In this document: one piece after another, positions 1-11,329 of the stretch
Layout: each line of letters begins with the position of its first letter
Position numbering within the stretch: the stretch's first letter is position 1
From: Gordius sp. MW1
Lineage: Eukaryota; Nematomorpha; Gordioida; Gordea; Gordiidae
DNA length: 64,000 nucleotides
Direction of reading: 5' to 3'
Assembly: GCA_964036665.1 (NCBI GenBank)
Contig: OZ038528.1
Span: forward strand, 5,834,501-5,898,500
Notes under the pieces: generated by a model
Database searches by the model: none
What the model saw: only the letters and a program-made list of their open reading frames with translations
Told to the model about the DNA's origin: nothing
Position numbers and translations under genes: made by a program

Positions 1-660
1 ATAGTATTAACAATGGTAATTACAAAATAAGGCATAATAAAGAAAGAAAATTCATCGAAAGCGTTCTATATGACCGCCTCAAGCCCCAAATTAATGACCA
101 ACCAGGACAATTCAGAAATTACACTGTCCTCTACCGATCTCAGTATAACAAAGAAAAAAGGGTCATCGAAAGCGTTCTAATCGACCGCTTCATGCCCCAA
201 ATCAATGACCAACCAGGACAATTCAGAAATTACAAGCACATACACCCAAACCTACCTCTATAATTACCTGTTACCATTATACACACCCTATTGCCTTTTT
301 TCTTTCCCCTATTGTTTACTACTTATGCCTTATTTTGTAATTACCATTGTTAATACTATTCTTATAATTGCTATTGCTACCATTTTTATAATCCCCTTTT
401 GTTTTTCACCTTATGCTTTATCTTAAAGTTGTTCCCCCACTATTTCAGTAAGTGTTAACTCTCTTGTTCCAACAAGTGCTCGCTTTTATTCACCCTCCTG
501 TTTCAACTGGTTTTTATTACCTGTTTGTAAATTGAATCTTGTTGACACCTTATATATACCTTCATTTGTAATTTACCTCCTCTTTTTAATTTTACCTCGT
601 CATTCGTTCATTTATAATTTACCTCCTTATTTGTAACTCACCTCACTTATAATTTTTTTT
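1..660. repeat. Unclassified repeat with 37-bp inverted repeat and internal duplication
   Basis: Bases 1-37 are the exact reverse complement of 323-359. Between them a segment of about 90 bp is present twice in direct orientation (about 36-127 and 145-236). Read on the plus strand, both copies encode a short peptide containing IESVL.DR..PQINDQPGQ. This is reminiscent of the tail after the GIY-YIG nuclease of Penelope-like elements, but that is inference. From 240 to 660 the DNA is T- and C-rich with repeated ATTTACCTCC-like words and no gene. The left end of the repeat is cut by the window edge. Confidence 0.4.
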
Positions 661-748
661 TAATTATCGACAATGGTTGCTGGACGACCGAAATATCTAA
701 AGATTCCGGTTCATAAGATAAAGTTGCAAAAGATAAACGAATTGGGTT

Positions 749-1020
749 CAAAATGCCACAGTCCAAAATGCCGAAAATTAAATAGCAAATGGGGAGGGAA
801 TTTGATGTGCATCTAATCCTAACCTAAAACGCTGACCTAAAACACTACCCTGAACCTTAACCCTGTCCCTTAAAGTTTTAGAGTGCAGCAATAATCGTTA
901 AATGCATACGCATGCGCATTATTAAAACGCGCAGCTATCTGATTGGTCTGTTAAATGCATACGCATGCGCATTAAAACGGACAAATTTGAAATGGTGAAG
1001 GTTTGGTGGCATTTGGTGAA
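749..1020. mobile_element. Candidate TIR element with telomere-like core
   Basis: The two ends resemble each other as imperfect inverted repeats: left TTCAAAATGCCACAG, right (reverse complement) TTCACCAAATGCCACC. The inside holds a degenerate CCTAA-rich stretch (about 812-870) that is nearly the same as the core of the element at 16339-16593. It also holds two direct copies of a GCATACGCATGCGCAT palindrome (about 904 and 958). No target-site duplication was found, so the borders are approximate. Confidence 0.35.
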
Positions 1021-1297
1021 GTTTATATTTTGAAACTTTACCTTTTGAATTAAAACGATATCTAAACCCATTTCCACCCTCTCATTTTATCAAGCCAACA
1101 TTACCATTATTTAACACAAATTCTATGTGTATATAGTTCTTTTTATTATTAAATATAAAATTCTGTTCTCAAAAATACCATAAATTCCTATATTTTTAGC
1201 TTCACTAAAATCGATTAAAGCTTTAATTACAAAATCTAAAAATTAAATAAAATTTTTTAAACGTATTATTTTATTAATTGTTTTATATAGTTTTCAA

Positions 1298-1473
1298 GGT
1301 GGCCCGTCAACTCGCCGAAAACAATCTCGCCGAAAATAATGACCCCCAGCTAAAAAAATGTCCCCAAATTTGTGATTGGTTGATGAGTTAGGGTTAATAA
1401 GCTTGGGGACCTTTTTTTAGCTGGGGGACATTATTTTTCGGCGAGATTGTTTTCGGCGAGTTGATAGGGCACC
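1298..1473. mobile_element. Foldback MITE with perfect 9-bp target duplication
   Basis: A nearly palindromic element of about 176 bp. The arms begin GGTGGCCCGTCAACTCGCCG and end with its imperfect complement, and pair over about 75 bp. The direct repeat AGTTTTCAA flanks both sides (1289-1297 and 1474-1482), so the insertion is clean. A duplication of 9 bp (8-10, since edge bases are ambiguous) fits Mutator-like or hAT families; superfamily not settled. The loop carries GTTAGGGTT. It lies downstream of MGME1. Confidence 0.7.
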
Positions 1474-1918
1474 AGTTTTCAAGTTAAGGGTTGGGCTCTT
1501 AAAACATAATATGCATTAGGAAGACTCAGATGGTAGCAACCTTATGATAGCTAAAAAGTCTTAGTTCTATACCTTTCTAAAAATATTCTTCCATTTATAA
1601 AATTTAAATCTATTATATTCACAATCATTGATAGCTTAATTTTGGGTGATTCAAAAAATGGCCCTAACGTAAAATAAAAAAGTTTAATTTTCAAAAGAGA
1701 ATGCGCATCTATAAAAAGTTACTTTCAAAAGCTGAGCTTCAAATGTTATTCACATTTTAAAAAAGATATTTGTACTTAAGAATAATTTATCAAATTCTTT
1801 TTAACTACCTTCCAAAGAAAATATGCTATAATATGTATTTACACATGTAATAGAGTAATAACATAATTATAATATAATAATTCTGTTGCATAGTGTATAT
1901 ATTAATAACAATTGCGGC

Positions 1919-3924
1919 TTATAAATTTGAATCAGGTGCTTTAAGCTTATTGCCCCAAAATGAGGAAAGACGGTAGAGCCATTCTTGCCAATAATAAGTA
2001 GTTAAGTCTTGAGGAAGGTGGTATATGTCAGCAGGGTCTCCATTTTGATAAGCTATAACAATTATTGCATCGTGAATGGGTTCCTATTGTAAAATATTTA
2101 CCAAAACAACCAAATTTGTTATAGATCAGGAATTAATTTATGCCTTAAAAACATACAGATGAAAAATATTTTTTTTCAATTACAACTTATTCATTTATTG
2201 TGTAAACCTTTTAATTTGAAACAAGCCTGATGTTAGTATAAATATAGCCAAATTATTGTTATTTTGTTTAAGAGTCTCATATGAAAAGTGTATTAATTTT
2301 AAATTTTAGAAGTAACTAAATACGTAATTTAAATGTGAAAGTTTATTTTACAATTTAAGATAAGTAAAAAAGTAAGGAGTATATTAAATTTTATATAAAA
2401 ACCATTTGAATACATAAAAACTGACTTATGAAGCATTTGTTGATTAAATTTTAAAACAAAACTTAAATTTTACCTTAGAATTAATAATCAACAATAACGA
2501 AATATATCCCTTTCAAATTATATAGTAATATCCAAACCCATATAAGTTATAATAATTTGACATTAATAAACTTTAATAAAAAATTTAATTTGATGACAAA
2601 TAAAATTATAATTTCATAATTATTATGATTAAAAAGTATATATTACAGCATAAAAACTTAAACTTATTCATATGATTTATATTTTGCTCCAGCTTTGCCA
2701 AAATTTATATATATTGTTAACTTTTACCAAAAATAATAAACAAACATACTAAAATCAGTAATATTTATAAATATATTTAGAGCCCTACCTGGAAATGTGG
2801 ATCAACATCATAATTCAATGCACCAATATAGGCTGCAATTTGTAAGGGAGTGTCAATTGTTTTGATAAGATTTCCTTTAGGTTTGACAGATGTTTTCCAT
2901 TCTATTGCACATTTTTGGCCACTATAAATAAAAAGTAAAATATATGAACAAAAAGGTTTAATAGGAAAAAATAATTTAGTGATTTACAAACAAATAACTA
3001 GTGTATACTTGTATCCTCCTAATGCATCAACAATACCAATATAGCCTAGATGAGGATGCAACATTGGCTTTTCATGAATATCAATATGATGTAAAATATT
3101 AAAAGCATTCTGCAAACTTTGCCAATGGCCCTTATTTTCCTCAGGAATGGTAGTTTCATCTATTAATTCTCCCTTATATTTGAGTTCAATAAGATTATGC
3201 AACTTTCCACCTTGTTTAATAAGGCCTACATATGATATTTTGTATGTATTAAACAAAAAGTAATACCTCTATTATATTTTAGAAAATTTTCTTCACCCAT
3301 ATCTTTTATCATTTTATTACGCCAGACAAAAAGTTTCATTGAAGATTCTTTAGTCATAGTCTCTCTTAAAACAGTTTTAACACTTGGTAGCTTCTGAACA
3401 TTTTGGAATATTTTAAAACATTCTTGACAGTCAGGCCTATCTTTTATATGAAATTTAGTATTTTGTGAAAGAGGGAATTTTCTGATTTCGGCAACAAGAG
3501 TTTCAATCTCATTATTTTTTGGGTATGTTAATTTTGCAACATTTATACTACTATTGTCATTAACTTTATCCCTAATGCCCTTTAAAAATCTTTGGTGGTA
3601 TAAATTTTTATCAGTCTTTTTGGTAGGCTGATATGTTTTTGCACCGATAACCTTATCAGTCAGGTAAAAAGGTACATCTTGCTTTTGCGCTGCCTCACTA
3701 TTTAAATTAATAGTTTTATTTAAAACAAAGGTATTTTCATCTTCTAAGTTATCTGTCACCTCTTCTTTACAACCTATGTTTTTTGAAAATTTGTCATGCT
3801 CAGCATATAAAGCAACATTGAGAATGATATTCCTTTTCGATATATGGTCATAGAGAGATACTATTTTGTTTGATTGAAAAACCGCTGGTATTTTTAAAAA
3901 TAAACTTTGATAATACAAATGCAT
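1919..3924 (-). CDS. MGME1: Mitochondrial genome maintenance exonuclease 1 homologue (4 exons)
   Basis: Exons, in coding order on the minus strand: 3924-3267, 3225-3009, 2921-2789 and 2083-1919; 1173 nt, 390 residues, all with GT..AG borders and closing phase. The family is a single-strand DNA exonuclease of the PD-(D/E)XK group that trims mitochondrial DNA ends. Recognised by LPSVKTVLRETM, then the nuclease core: a conserved His in GGKLH (residue 229), Asp in GIVDAL (286) and the E-x-K of IEWKTS (299-301), followed by LQIAAYIGALN and a C-terminal IVIAYQNG...YYWQEWLYRL. His, Asp and Lys spacing matches my memory of human MGME1 (H180, D238, K253), but the human Asp251 position is Glu here. The N-terminus (MHLYYQSLFLK) is basic and hydrophobic and could be a mitochondrial presequence. 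Intron 1 is only 41 bp. The protein is longer than human (344) because of its N-terminal half. Confidence 0.9.
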
Positions 3925-4150
3925 GTCTGAAAACAGCTGTTTTAAAAGCTTCTATATTTTAAAAAGTATTAAGCCAAAACCTATGAAATTTTCACCTAAC
4001 CTAGTTTTCAATAAAATATTAAGCTACTGAAAAGGCCGAATTTATTAGACTTAAATTGCGTTTATATTTAAAATTAATTTGCGTGGGGTTTCAAGGTAGC
4101 ACACAATATTTAAGATGAATGTTTGTTAAGATTCTTACATTAGACAATTA

Positions 4151-4255
4151 CATGGGCGTAGACACCACCTCCCTAACAACAAATTTATTTTTAATACAAA
4201 CACCCTTACAAATTAATTAAAATTATGTTTTGCCCCCCCCTAAATAAACTTAACT
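4151..4255. mobile_element. Fragment of the GGGCGTAGCC MITE family
   Basis: Begins CATGGGCGTAGACACCACC and contains the TTTTGCCCCCCCCTAA block typical of the family found intact at 54215-54379 and elsewhere. The opposite terminus is missing, so this is a remnant. Confidence 0.4.
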
Positions 4256-4751
4256 TAAATTAATATAGACACTTATTAGCAAATTTACACATAAATTTAA
4301 ATTATTTTGTTAAATTTAAATATTAATATTGAGATTATAATTGCGTTTGTGTTTGTGTAGTCCATCATTTATTTTATATTTTGCTACTACCAAATTTAAA
4401 TTCAATTTGTTAAATTTTTGCTTCCAATGGATGGCAATATATCACTTCTACTCAAAATCTAATATATGCAAAAACTAATATTGGCAAAATCTAGAGTTGT
4501 TTAATTGCCTAAATGCTTTGCTCGAGCACGCACACTGAGCTGTTTAATATGCTAATTTAGCATCATGAGTGCTCGCTGTTCGGTGCAACAGTTCTAACAG
4601 TAGCATGTAAAAATGCTCGAGAGGTTAGTCGAACAGCAATATCTGTTAAAGCATTGAGCAGATAGCTCGAGTAGATAGGAGATTTAATTGCTATTTGCTA
4701 TAATTACAATTTTGATCATATTATATATCATAAATGAATTAAAAACTTTGC

Positions 4752-4808
4752 CTCCCCCCCCCCTTATTTTTTACCCTCTTTCTTATCGGGGGGGGGGGGG
4801 GGGGGGGA
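4752..4808. repeat. Facing poly-C and poly-G runs
   Basis: A run of about 12 C (near 4752-4763) is followed after about 25 bp by a run of about 19 G (near 4788-4807). The G run abuts the 3' end of a minus-strand LINE fragment. The lengths may be unreliable in an assembly. Confidence 0.7.
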
Positions 4809-5650
4809 AGGTGGTGATTCTATCCCCCTTATTCCTTATGTTTTGATTCCTTATATGGTCTTTTTTGCTTATTCCTAAGATCCATCCTAACATTTGCATC
4901 TCCATTGTTGCTACGTTTTGCTCTTCTTTTGCCTTAATTAACCATATTTCTGTTCCATACAAGAACTTGGGTACAACAACGGGGTTATATAAACGTCCTT
5001 TCAATTTGAGTGATATGTGTTTATCACATAATACACCACACAACTACCTGAATTTCAGCCCTGCGTTTATTCTCACCATAATATCGCTCTCCACACTCCC
5101 ATCACATTGTACCCTAGAATTAAGATATATGAAATCCTTCCTACCTTAAACACCAATCATCGATTTGCAGGTGTGTTTCTTTATATTCACTTCCCGACTC
5201 TAAGCATAAATATTCCGATTTATCTCCGTTGACCCTAAGGCCTTTGCTTTCAATTCGATCCATTCACATTTTTACCTGCTCTGCTAATTCCACATTTGAG
5301 CCTGCTCACAGCACTGTATCTTCCGCAAAGAGCATTGTCCAAGGTGATTCGCTTTTTAGGTCCTTAGTTATCGAATCCATTATTGTTATGAAGAGCAACG
5401 GACACCGACATTTAGACTGAATCCCTTTGATGTAACACTGGGTATCCGTATTTGGTTTATGCGTTTCTATACATATCCTTTATTAAAATTGTATAAGCGT
5501 CGGGTATAGCATTGGTACCCAGGCTATCCCATATCAATTGTCTTGGCACATTATCAAAAACTCTCTCAATATTAATGAAGCACATATGAATATTTTTTTG
5601 TTTTCCCTTATATAGTTTCATAGGTCGCCTGAGACCATGTATTGCATCTG
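4808..5650 (-). mobile_element. RTE-clade LINE fragment, 5' truncated
   Basis: The minus strand encodes broken reverse transcriptase pieces. Upstream are INIERVFDNVPRQLIW and LFAEDTVL, the latter matching the FADD active-site motif with a substitution. At 4783-5043 is the C-terminal segment GVLCDKHISLKLKGRLYNP..FLYGTEIW...EMQMLGWILG, typical of RTE-like LINEs. The reading frame is broken in many places. Related copies lie at 22376-24240, 31087-31820 and 51190-51550. Confidence 0.75.
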
Positions 5651-8254
5651 AAGTTGACTTCCCAGGCTTACCCTTTGTATGAATAAAATATTCAAAATTT
5701 TGGAAATTTAAAATATCGAGATATACGAAGACGATTTGTATATCATCTATACTAATATAAATTAAGTTAATCTAAAACCACATGAGTATTAACTAATTTT
5801 GTTTTAAAAGATCCTAATTTTATCATTCAATAATATATGAATTTTAGTTGGGTGTAAAAAACATAAATACAATGGTTAGAAGGAAGAAATGAAATGGTTT
5901 ACTTGGTTTTAAAAAATGTAATCTGTGCTTGGCACGCAGAAAGAAAGTATATTTTCGATTTGGCCCACCAGAAATATTTTTTGATAACGGAATGGGCCAG
6001 ATCGGGAATGCATACTAAGCAAAATACTTTTAACTCATGAAATGAAATTTTAAAGTTAAATAAAATGTTAAACATTCATATAATCTACCTAAACTTTGAT
6101 TTTCGTCGTTAATCAACCAGTCGGAGTAGGTACATAAAAAACCATGTTGCAAATAGACGACAGGCTTTGATTTTTCGATTTCGTCATTTGTATTTTTCCC
6201 CTGTTTAATTCTATAAAGTATAAATTTTAAAAAAAATAAAAATTTTATAGGGGAAAAACGGGTTTACACGCAAATATTCTCTTTGACAAGATTTTGTATC
6301 TTGCGCATAGAAATGTTTGGTTGTTTGTTTTAATAAATTTAAACAATCAACTTGACGTAATTTGTTGCTTGTACTATTTCTTTCCGTACGATCCCATTAA
6401 CGCTCGCTTGCCTTGCTAGCGCAGTTGGCCCTAGCACGCGGCATATTACAGAGAGAGAGAAAGGGGAAGAGGGGGGAGCGTGTATCCACAACACCATACT
6501 CTTCAAGATAACTTCCTCCGATCCAAGTGTTCACCTCTCTTAGCACGGTCGTCGGACCTGAGTTTCTGATAGCATACATTTTCTCTTGTCCCTTGTTCAG
6601 TCGTACGTATCGAACTGCATTTAACATTTGATTATTTTCTGGCTCGGTCTTTTCGATTGGATTTCGTTTCATAATTCACCGTAAAAGTTGAATCGCACTT
6701 CCCCATCAAGCTTGCTAGGGGGAGGGGGGGGGGGTTGTTGTAAGATAACGTAACATCGATAGCTAACGATTGACCACATATATCTGAGCGTCGTTGGGTT
6801 CAGGATACTCTACCCCAATGTTTTCACTTTACGCAACCCAAGAAAATTTCCATTTTTTCCCCCACGAGAGTGAGACAGAAACTTCTTCGCCACTCTAAGT
6901 CGCTCAGGCCGCTCCCCAATGAGTGTTCTAGCCTCTTGACCATAAGCGTACGAATATTTCCGTTAAATTATCGGTGACGTCGCTATACCACACATCAATC
7001 ATCGGCGCCGAAATGGGCACCACCGACATCACTAAGTTTAAAAATCTATCACAGGCATATCTCGTATAAAAGGTAACTCCGCCTACCACAATTACCTGGG
7101 AGCTATGAACTCCACGAAAGGTAACCTTGGACCTGACTACGATGGTATTAGGAAAGACCTGGGACTAAATAGTCTTCAAAAACTAAATCACGTTTTAACA
7201 AAAACTAATAAAATTTTTTATTAATTTTTTTATTGGAATACTTTTAATAGACTATTTATACTATAAAAAAAAATTGAAAAAAGGTGCTTATAGCTTTTTC
7301 ATAAATAGAGTTTTAAAAAATCAAAATCTTTAAAAATTTTAAAAATGCTCGGGGCCAGTTATAGCCCTGTTCAGGGGATAGATTAGCCCTGACGTTTTTA
7401 TTTATTATTGGTGTATGCTAACTTAAATCGAGAAAAGGATTGTTTCAATATAAAAAACATATAAAATGCAAATGTAATATGATTGTTTTTTATATAATAA
7501 AAATAAGAGAAAAAGTCAAGATGACAACAAATTTAAGTACACTTAAAAGACAGATTCTGCAATGGAAAAAATTTTTTAGTCGTTTTTAATGTAAAATGAT
7601 AGTCTATTTTTAAACAAATTTTGTTTTTTAAATTTTAGTCATTTGCAAGACACAATAAAAAATGGCTAGCACTAGCCCCTCTTCGACTAGCTCCGACCCC
7701 TACTTTTATAAACAATTAATAATTTAACATGTTATAATGCGAATAAAAATTTAATCATTAGATTATATAAAAAATATCCCTTTATAAGATAAAACTTAAA
7801 TTAGTCCAAAATATATAGCCAAAAATATTTTATGTGCAAAATACACAATTTTGTCAAGGCCACTAATAGTCCCGAAAAATTGCTTTTCCTCTATAAAAAT
7901 TTGGAATTTTATTTTTTCTAAGAAAATTTTTTTTTACTTATACCTTATAAAAAAATACACGTATGGTTTGAATTTTAATTATATATCATTATTAAAAAAT
8001 ACAAAGATAATAGTAACTCCCTGCTACGACTAGCCCCGGTGTAGCGTATGAGACGACGTAGCGTTTGAGATCGCGTAATCGTCAATCACCCCTCCACATT
8101 CGTTGAAAACACGAAAAAAGTACTTGTTTTATCAATCACGTGATTTTTTTGAGGAACACGATTGGTTCAAATTTCGGAAAAACATACATTTCATTTCACG
8201 TAATGACATGCATTTGAGATCACGTAATTTGCAAACTTTTTCACCATAATAATC
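5651..8254. other. Intergenic, no supported gene
   Basis: Mostly AT-rich. From about 6380 to 7130 the DNA is less AT-rich and holds a 91-codon minus-strand reading frame (6397-6672) that I do not recognise. Inside it, on the plus strand, 6410-6428 reads like the 5' part of an elongator tRNA-Met gene with a perfect A box but no B box. Short GGGCTAG-like words recur near 7350-7390, 7660 and 8020-8040 and may be ends of a worn repeat. Confidence 0.5.
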
Positions 8255-8570
8255 TTGTATTTTGTAATAAGTAAGTTCCTAAGATTATAAATATAAGCTA
8301 ATGCAAAAGTTTGTTATTTACCTTTTTAGATGTATGCTTCTATAATTGTTGAAATTGCAGTAAACTTTGTATTTTGTAATAAGTAAGTTCCTAAGATTAT
8401 AAATATAAGCTAATGCAAAAGTTTGTTATTTACCTTTTTAGATGTATGCCTTTATAATTGTTGAAATTGTAGTAAACTTTGTATTTTGTAATAAGTAAGT
8501 TCCTAAGATTATAAATATAATAAGCTAATGCAAAAGTTTGTTATTTACCTTTTTAGATGTATGCCTTACA
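8255..8570. repeat. 112-bp tandem repeat, nearly 3 copies
   Basis: The word AAGTAAGTTCCTAAGATTAT recurs at 8269, 8381 and about 8493, giving an exact 112-bp period. The units differ by only a few bases (one three-base insertion in unit 3), so the array is young. Each unit contains TTTGTTATTTACCTTTTTAG. No coding potential is seen. Confidence 0.85.
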
Positions 8571-9042
8571 AGTCCCTAATATTATAATTATTAAACTACT
8601 TAATTTATACTTTGATTAATTTAGCATTTATTTAATAGAATGGAAGAATATGGTTTTGCTGAGATTATGGATTATATGAAAAATGGGACTATTCCTATAT
8701 ATTTGATAGTTGTTTATGAAAAATTTTTAATTGTTACTATACTGTTTTTACTTTATATATACTTTAAATAAAATATATTATTCTTATTTCAATGTCTAAT
8801 GATATTTGACAAAACATGGTTTTAATATGCCTTTTTTCAATAAAGATGATGATATGTAATGGCTAAAAATATATATTTATTAAAATAATAATATCAATAT
8901 CATTATTTTATAATATAACAGCTTTATCAGATGCAAAATAAATTTAATAAACTAAATTTATATAGATTGGATCACTTATAAAAGAAATAAAACCAAATAT
9001 ATGACACCTAATCAGGGATTATAAGATCCTTTATATAAAATA
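8571..9042. other. Intergenic, nothing recognised
   Basis: Very AT-rich DNA with no coding region, terminal repeat or RNA gene that I can support. Confidence 0.6.
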
Positions 9043-9221
9043 ATTATTTAAGTTCCCCAGTTTCTATAATAGTTTAAAAAACTTAATACATATAAATTAT
9101 TTGAATTTGTTTATATTAGTTAAAATTAAATATTATTTAAGTTCCCCACTTTTTATAATAGTGTAAAAAACTTAATACATATAAATTAATTGAATTTGTT
9201 TATAATAGTTAAAATTAAATA
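9043..9221. repeat. 89-bp tandem duplication
   Basis: ATTATTTAAGTTCCCCA starts at 9043 and again at 9132. The two units match closely to the end of ...GTTAAAATTAAAT. No gene is seen. Confidence 0.8.
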
Positions 9222-9911
9222 TTTAATGAAGCTTAATTTATATTATGTTAAACCTTTATTGAAAAAAATCTTAACAAAATTATTGTATAACAAACCACAA
9301 TTTTTAAATGACATTTATACCAGCCTATATAATCTTTTTTGCAATTATAGTGCAGAAATACATGATTGACGTGTTTGATTGATTTACGCGATATCAAACG
9401 ATACGCGAATTGAACATTACACCGGTCTCCCCTACTTCTCATCGAACCACGTGCGACGTTCCGGTAACCAACCAAATGTATAAATCTCACCATGCGCAAT
9501 CAGCAAAAATATTTGCCCACCCCGGAAATCCGACCTCATCAAACCTATTTAAAGGTGATAAGGCTTATAGCCAAAAAATAAGTCATTACAGGCATAAAGC
9601 CCCGAGAATAAATTCGCATCTGAAATCAACTTGCGCGCATGCAATAATACTAAACTTCATACCCTGATCATCGTCGTAAACGCACTGTTCTGTACCGGCA
9701 GAATTCCTTGGGGCTTAGCCCTACCTCCCCATTCACCGGCTTCAGCGCATATTGACCACACTTCCCTGTACAGGCAACTTTCATGCATAGCGCGTTACGT
9801 ACCGTGACGTCGTTTTGTCCACCCATCCACATTCCGATCATCAAGCAGGTATCTACAGAATTTTCCGGAATCGTATTAGCATCCATAGCACCGGAATTAC
9901 ATACCTTCGGC
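9222..9911. other. Region of higher GC, function unknown
   Basis: From about 9370 to 9910 the sequence is clearly richer in G and C, with several CpGs, than its flanks. Short open frames lie on both strands (9410-9667 plus; 9248-9499 and 9668-9886 minus) and none resembles a known protein. It could be a repeat or gene remnant, or a transferred fragment. Confidence 0.3.
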
Positions 9912-10064
9912 CATGGGCGTCGTCAGATTATGGATTAAGGGGGGAGGCGAAAATGTTTTAAGTTCAATTTAAGGGGGGGGGGACATAATTTTTTTTTAAT
10001 TTTAAGGGGTTTTTGTTTTGAATCTTTTTTTGTCATGTAGGGGGTGGGGGTGGCTACGCTCATG
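9912..10064. mobile_element. GGGCGTAGCC-family MITE copy
   Basis: Starts CATGGGCGTCGTCAG and ends GGCTACGCTCATG, with G-rich blocks (AGGGGGGGGGG and GGGGGTGGGGG) inside. No target duplication is visible. Confidence 0.6.
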
Positions 10065-10089
10065 AGGTTATTCATAGTAATTTAAGAAA

Positions 10090-10250
10090 CTTTAAAAGTA
10101 TTCGAATAGAATTCGAATCTTACATTTATTTCGAATTGAATTTTAATTCCTATTTTAATATCGAAGAATTTCGAATCGAATATTATTTTAAATAAAATTT
10201 TCGAATTCAAATCGAATATTAAAATTATTAGATTCGATTTGAAATCCAGA
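10090..10250. repeat. TTCGAA-rich palindromic repeat
   Basis: Several overlapping ATTCGAAT-type palindromes occur in 160 bp. Such clusters are common in non-autonomous DNA elements, but no clear ends or target duplication were found. Confidence 0.35.
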
Positions 10251-10414
10251 GAGTATTCTTAAATATACTACCTTTTTTTATTATTACAATCTCTCGTACC
10301 CGCCTTGGTTGCATATATCAGCTAAAGCTGAAAATAAACCAAATATACAAATATTGACTAAAATTTCTACATGCATTTATTTTTTAAGCATTGAGCATTA
10401 AGGATATTATTGTA

Positions 10415-11240
10415 AATTGCTATGCAATTTATGGGCTCGCTTTTGGTTGTCCTGTCCGCCCTGTACAACTTTTAATTTTTAAATAAATGCCGTTAAAACT
10501 TAAACGTTTTTTTTTGGCTGAGGACTTATCTTTCGCAAACACACTAGCTAATGACCGCTGATTGGCTTTACTTTTTTCGACCTCCCGCGAGCCCAAATTT
10601 CATATTTGTTTTTGTGTTCGACTAATTACTTTTATTAATAAATTTCTTTGGGCAACTTGTCTAGGTTGTTGCTATATGTCGGATAATTGCGTAACTGGCT
10701 AAACTATTCCCTACGTGCTGATCGTTGCTTACTTCTACTTTATCTAATTCCGGCCAAAGACCAAAATTCTGGTTTTCCATTTATATTTGCTGCTTTGTGC
10801 CTTCCTTTTGTAAATTTGTCTAGCTTGTTGTTTTATAATTGATGATTGCGAAACTGGCTAAATAATTCCCTGCAAATTAATGATGACCGTTGCTTACTTC
10901 GACTTTATCTGAACCCTGTGTGCCTGCAGGCTTTGGCATTTGTGGTATCTTAGCTTTAAATATACAAAAAATAAATTTTTTTGGCTGAAAATAAATAATA
11001 ATGACCGCTGGTTGGCTTCAATTTTTTCGGCCTCGCCAGAGCTCAATATCCATTATAGTTTTTGGGGCCGACTTAACTTTACATATTAATTTCTTTTGGT
11101 AACTTGTCTAGTTTGTTGCTTTATAACGGATGACTGCGGAACTGGCTAAATAATCTCTTGCGAATTAATGATGACAGTTGCTAACTTCTAATCTATATGA
11201 CCCCGGCCAAAGATCAACCATTTGTCCTTTTTCCGGATCT
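10415..11240 (+). repeat. Dispersed repeat family A, copy 1
   Basis: Contains repeated words GGGCTCGCTTTTGGTTGTCC, AATGACCGCTG.TTGGCTT and AACTGGCTAAA..ATTCCCTGC (near 10693, 10852 and 11140). Another plus-strand copy lies at 16645-17120 and a minus-strand copy at 21930-22375. Non-coding; the internal units of about 160-290 bp show that the element is itself repetitive. Confidence 0.7.
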
Positions 11241-11329
11241 CACTTGATTTTTAATTGTTTGTGTAGATCTGGACGGTCAATTTTTGAGCCAAAAATGTAT
11301 AGATTTATTTGACCCCCTGCTTAGAGTTT

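Noticed and set aside
205-426. 73-codon plus-strand frame rich in Tyr, Leu and Pro
   Set aside because: It lies in T/C-rich repeat DNA across an inverted repeat; composition artefact.
3226-3924. MGME1 exon 1 read through to a stop at 3226
   Set aside because: The conserved protein continues only if the 41-bp intron 3226-3266 is spliced; the read-through tail has no family similarity.
8255-8570. CRISPR-like array
   Set aside because: Units are contiguous 112-bp copies with no unique spacers, in a eukaryotic genome.
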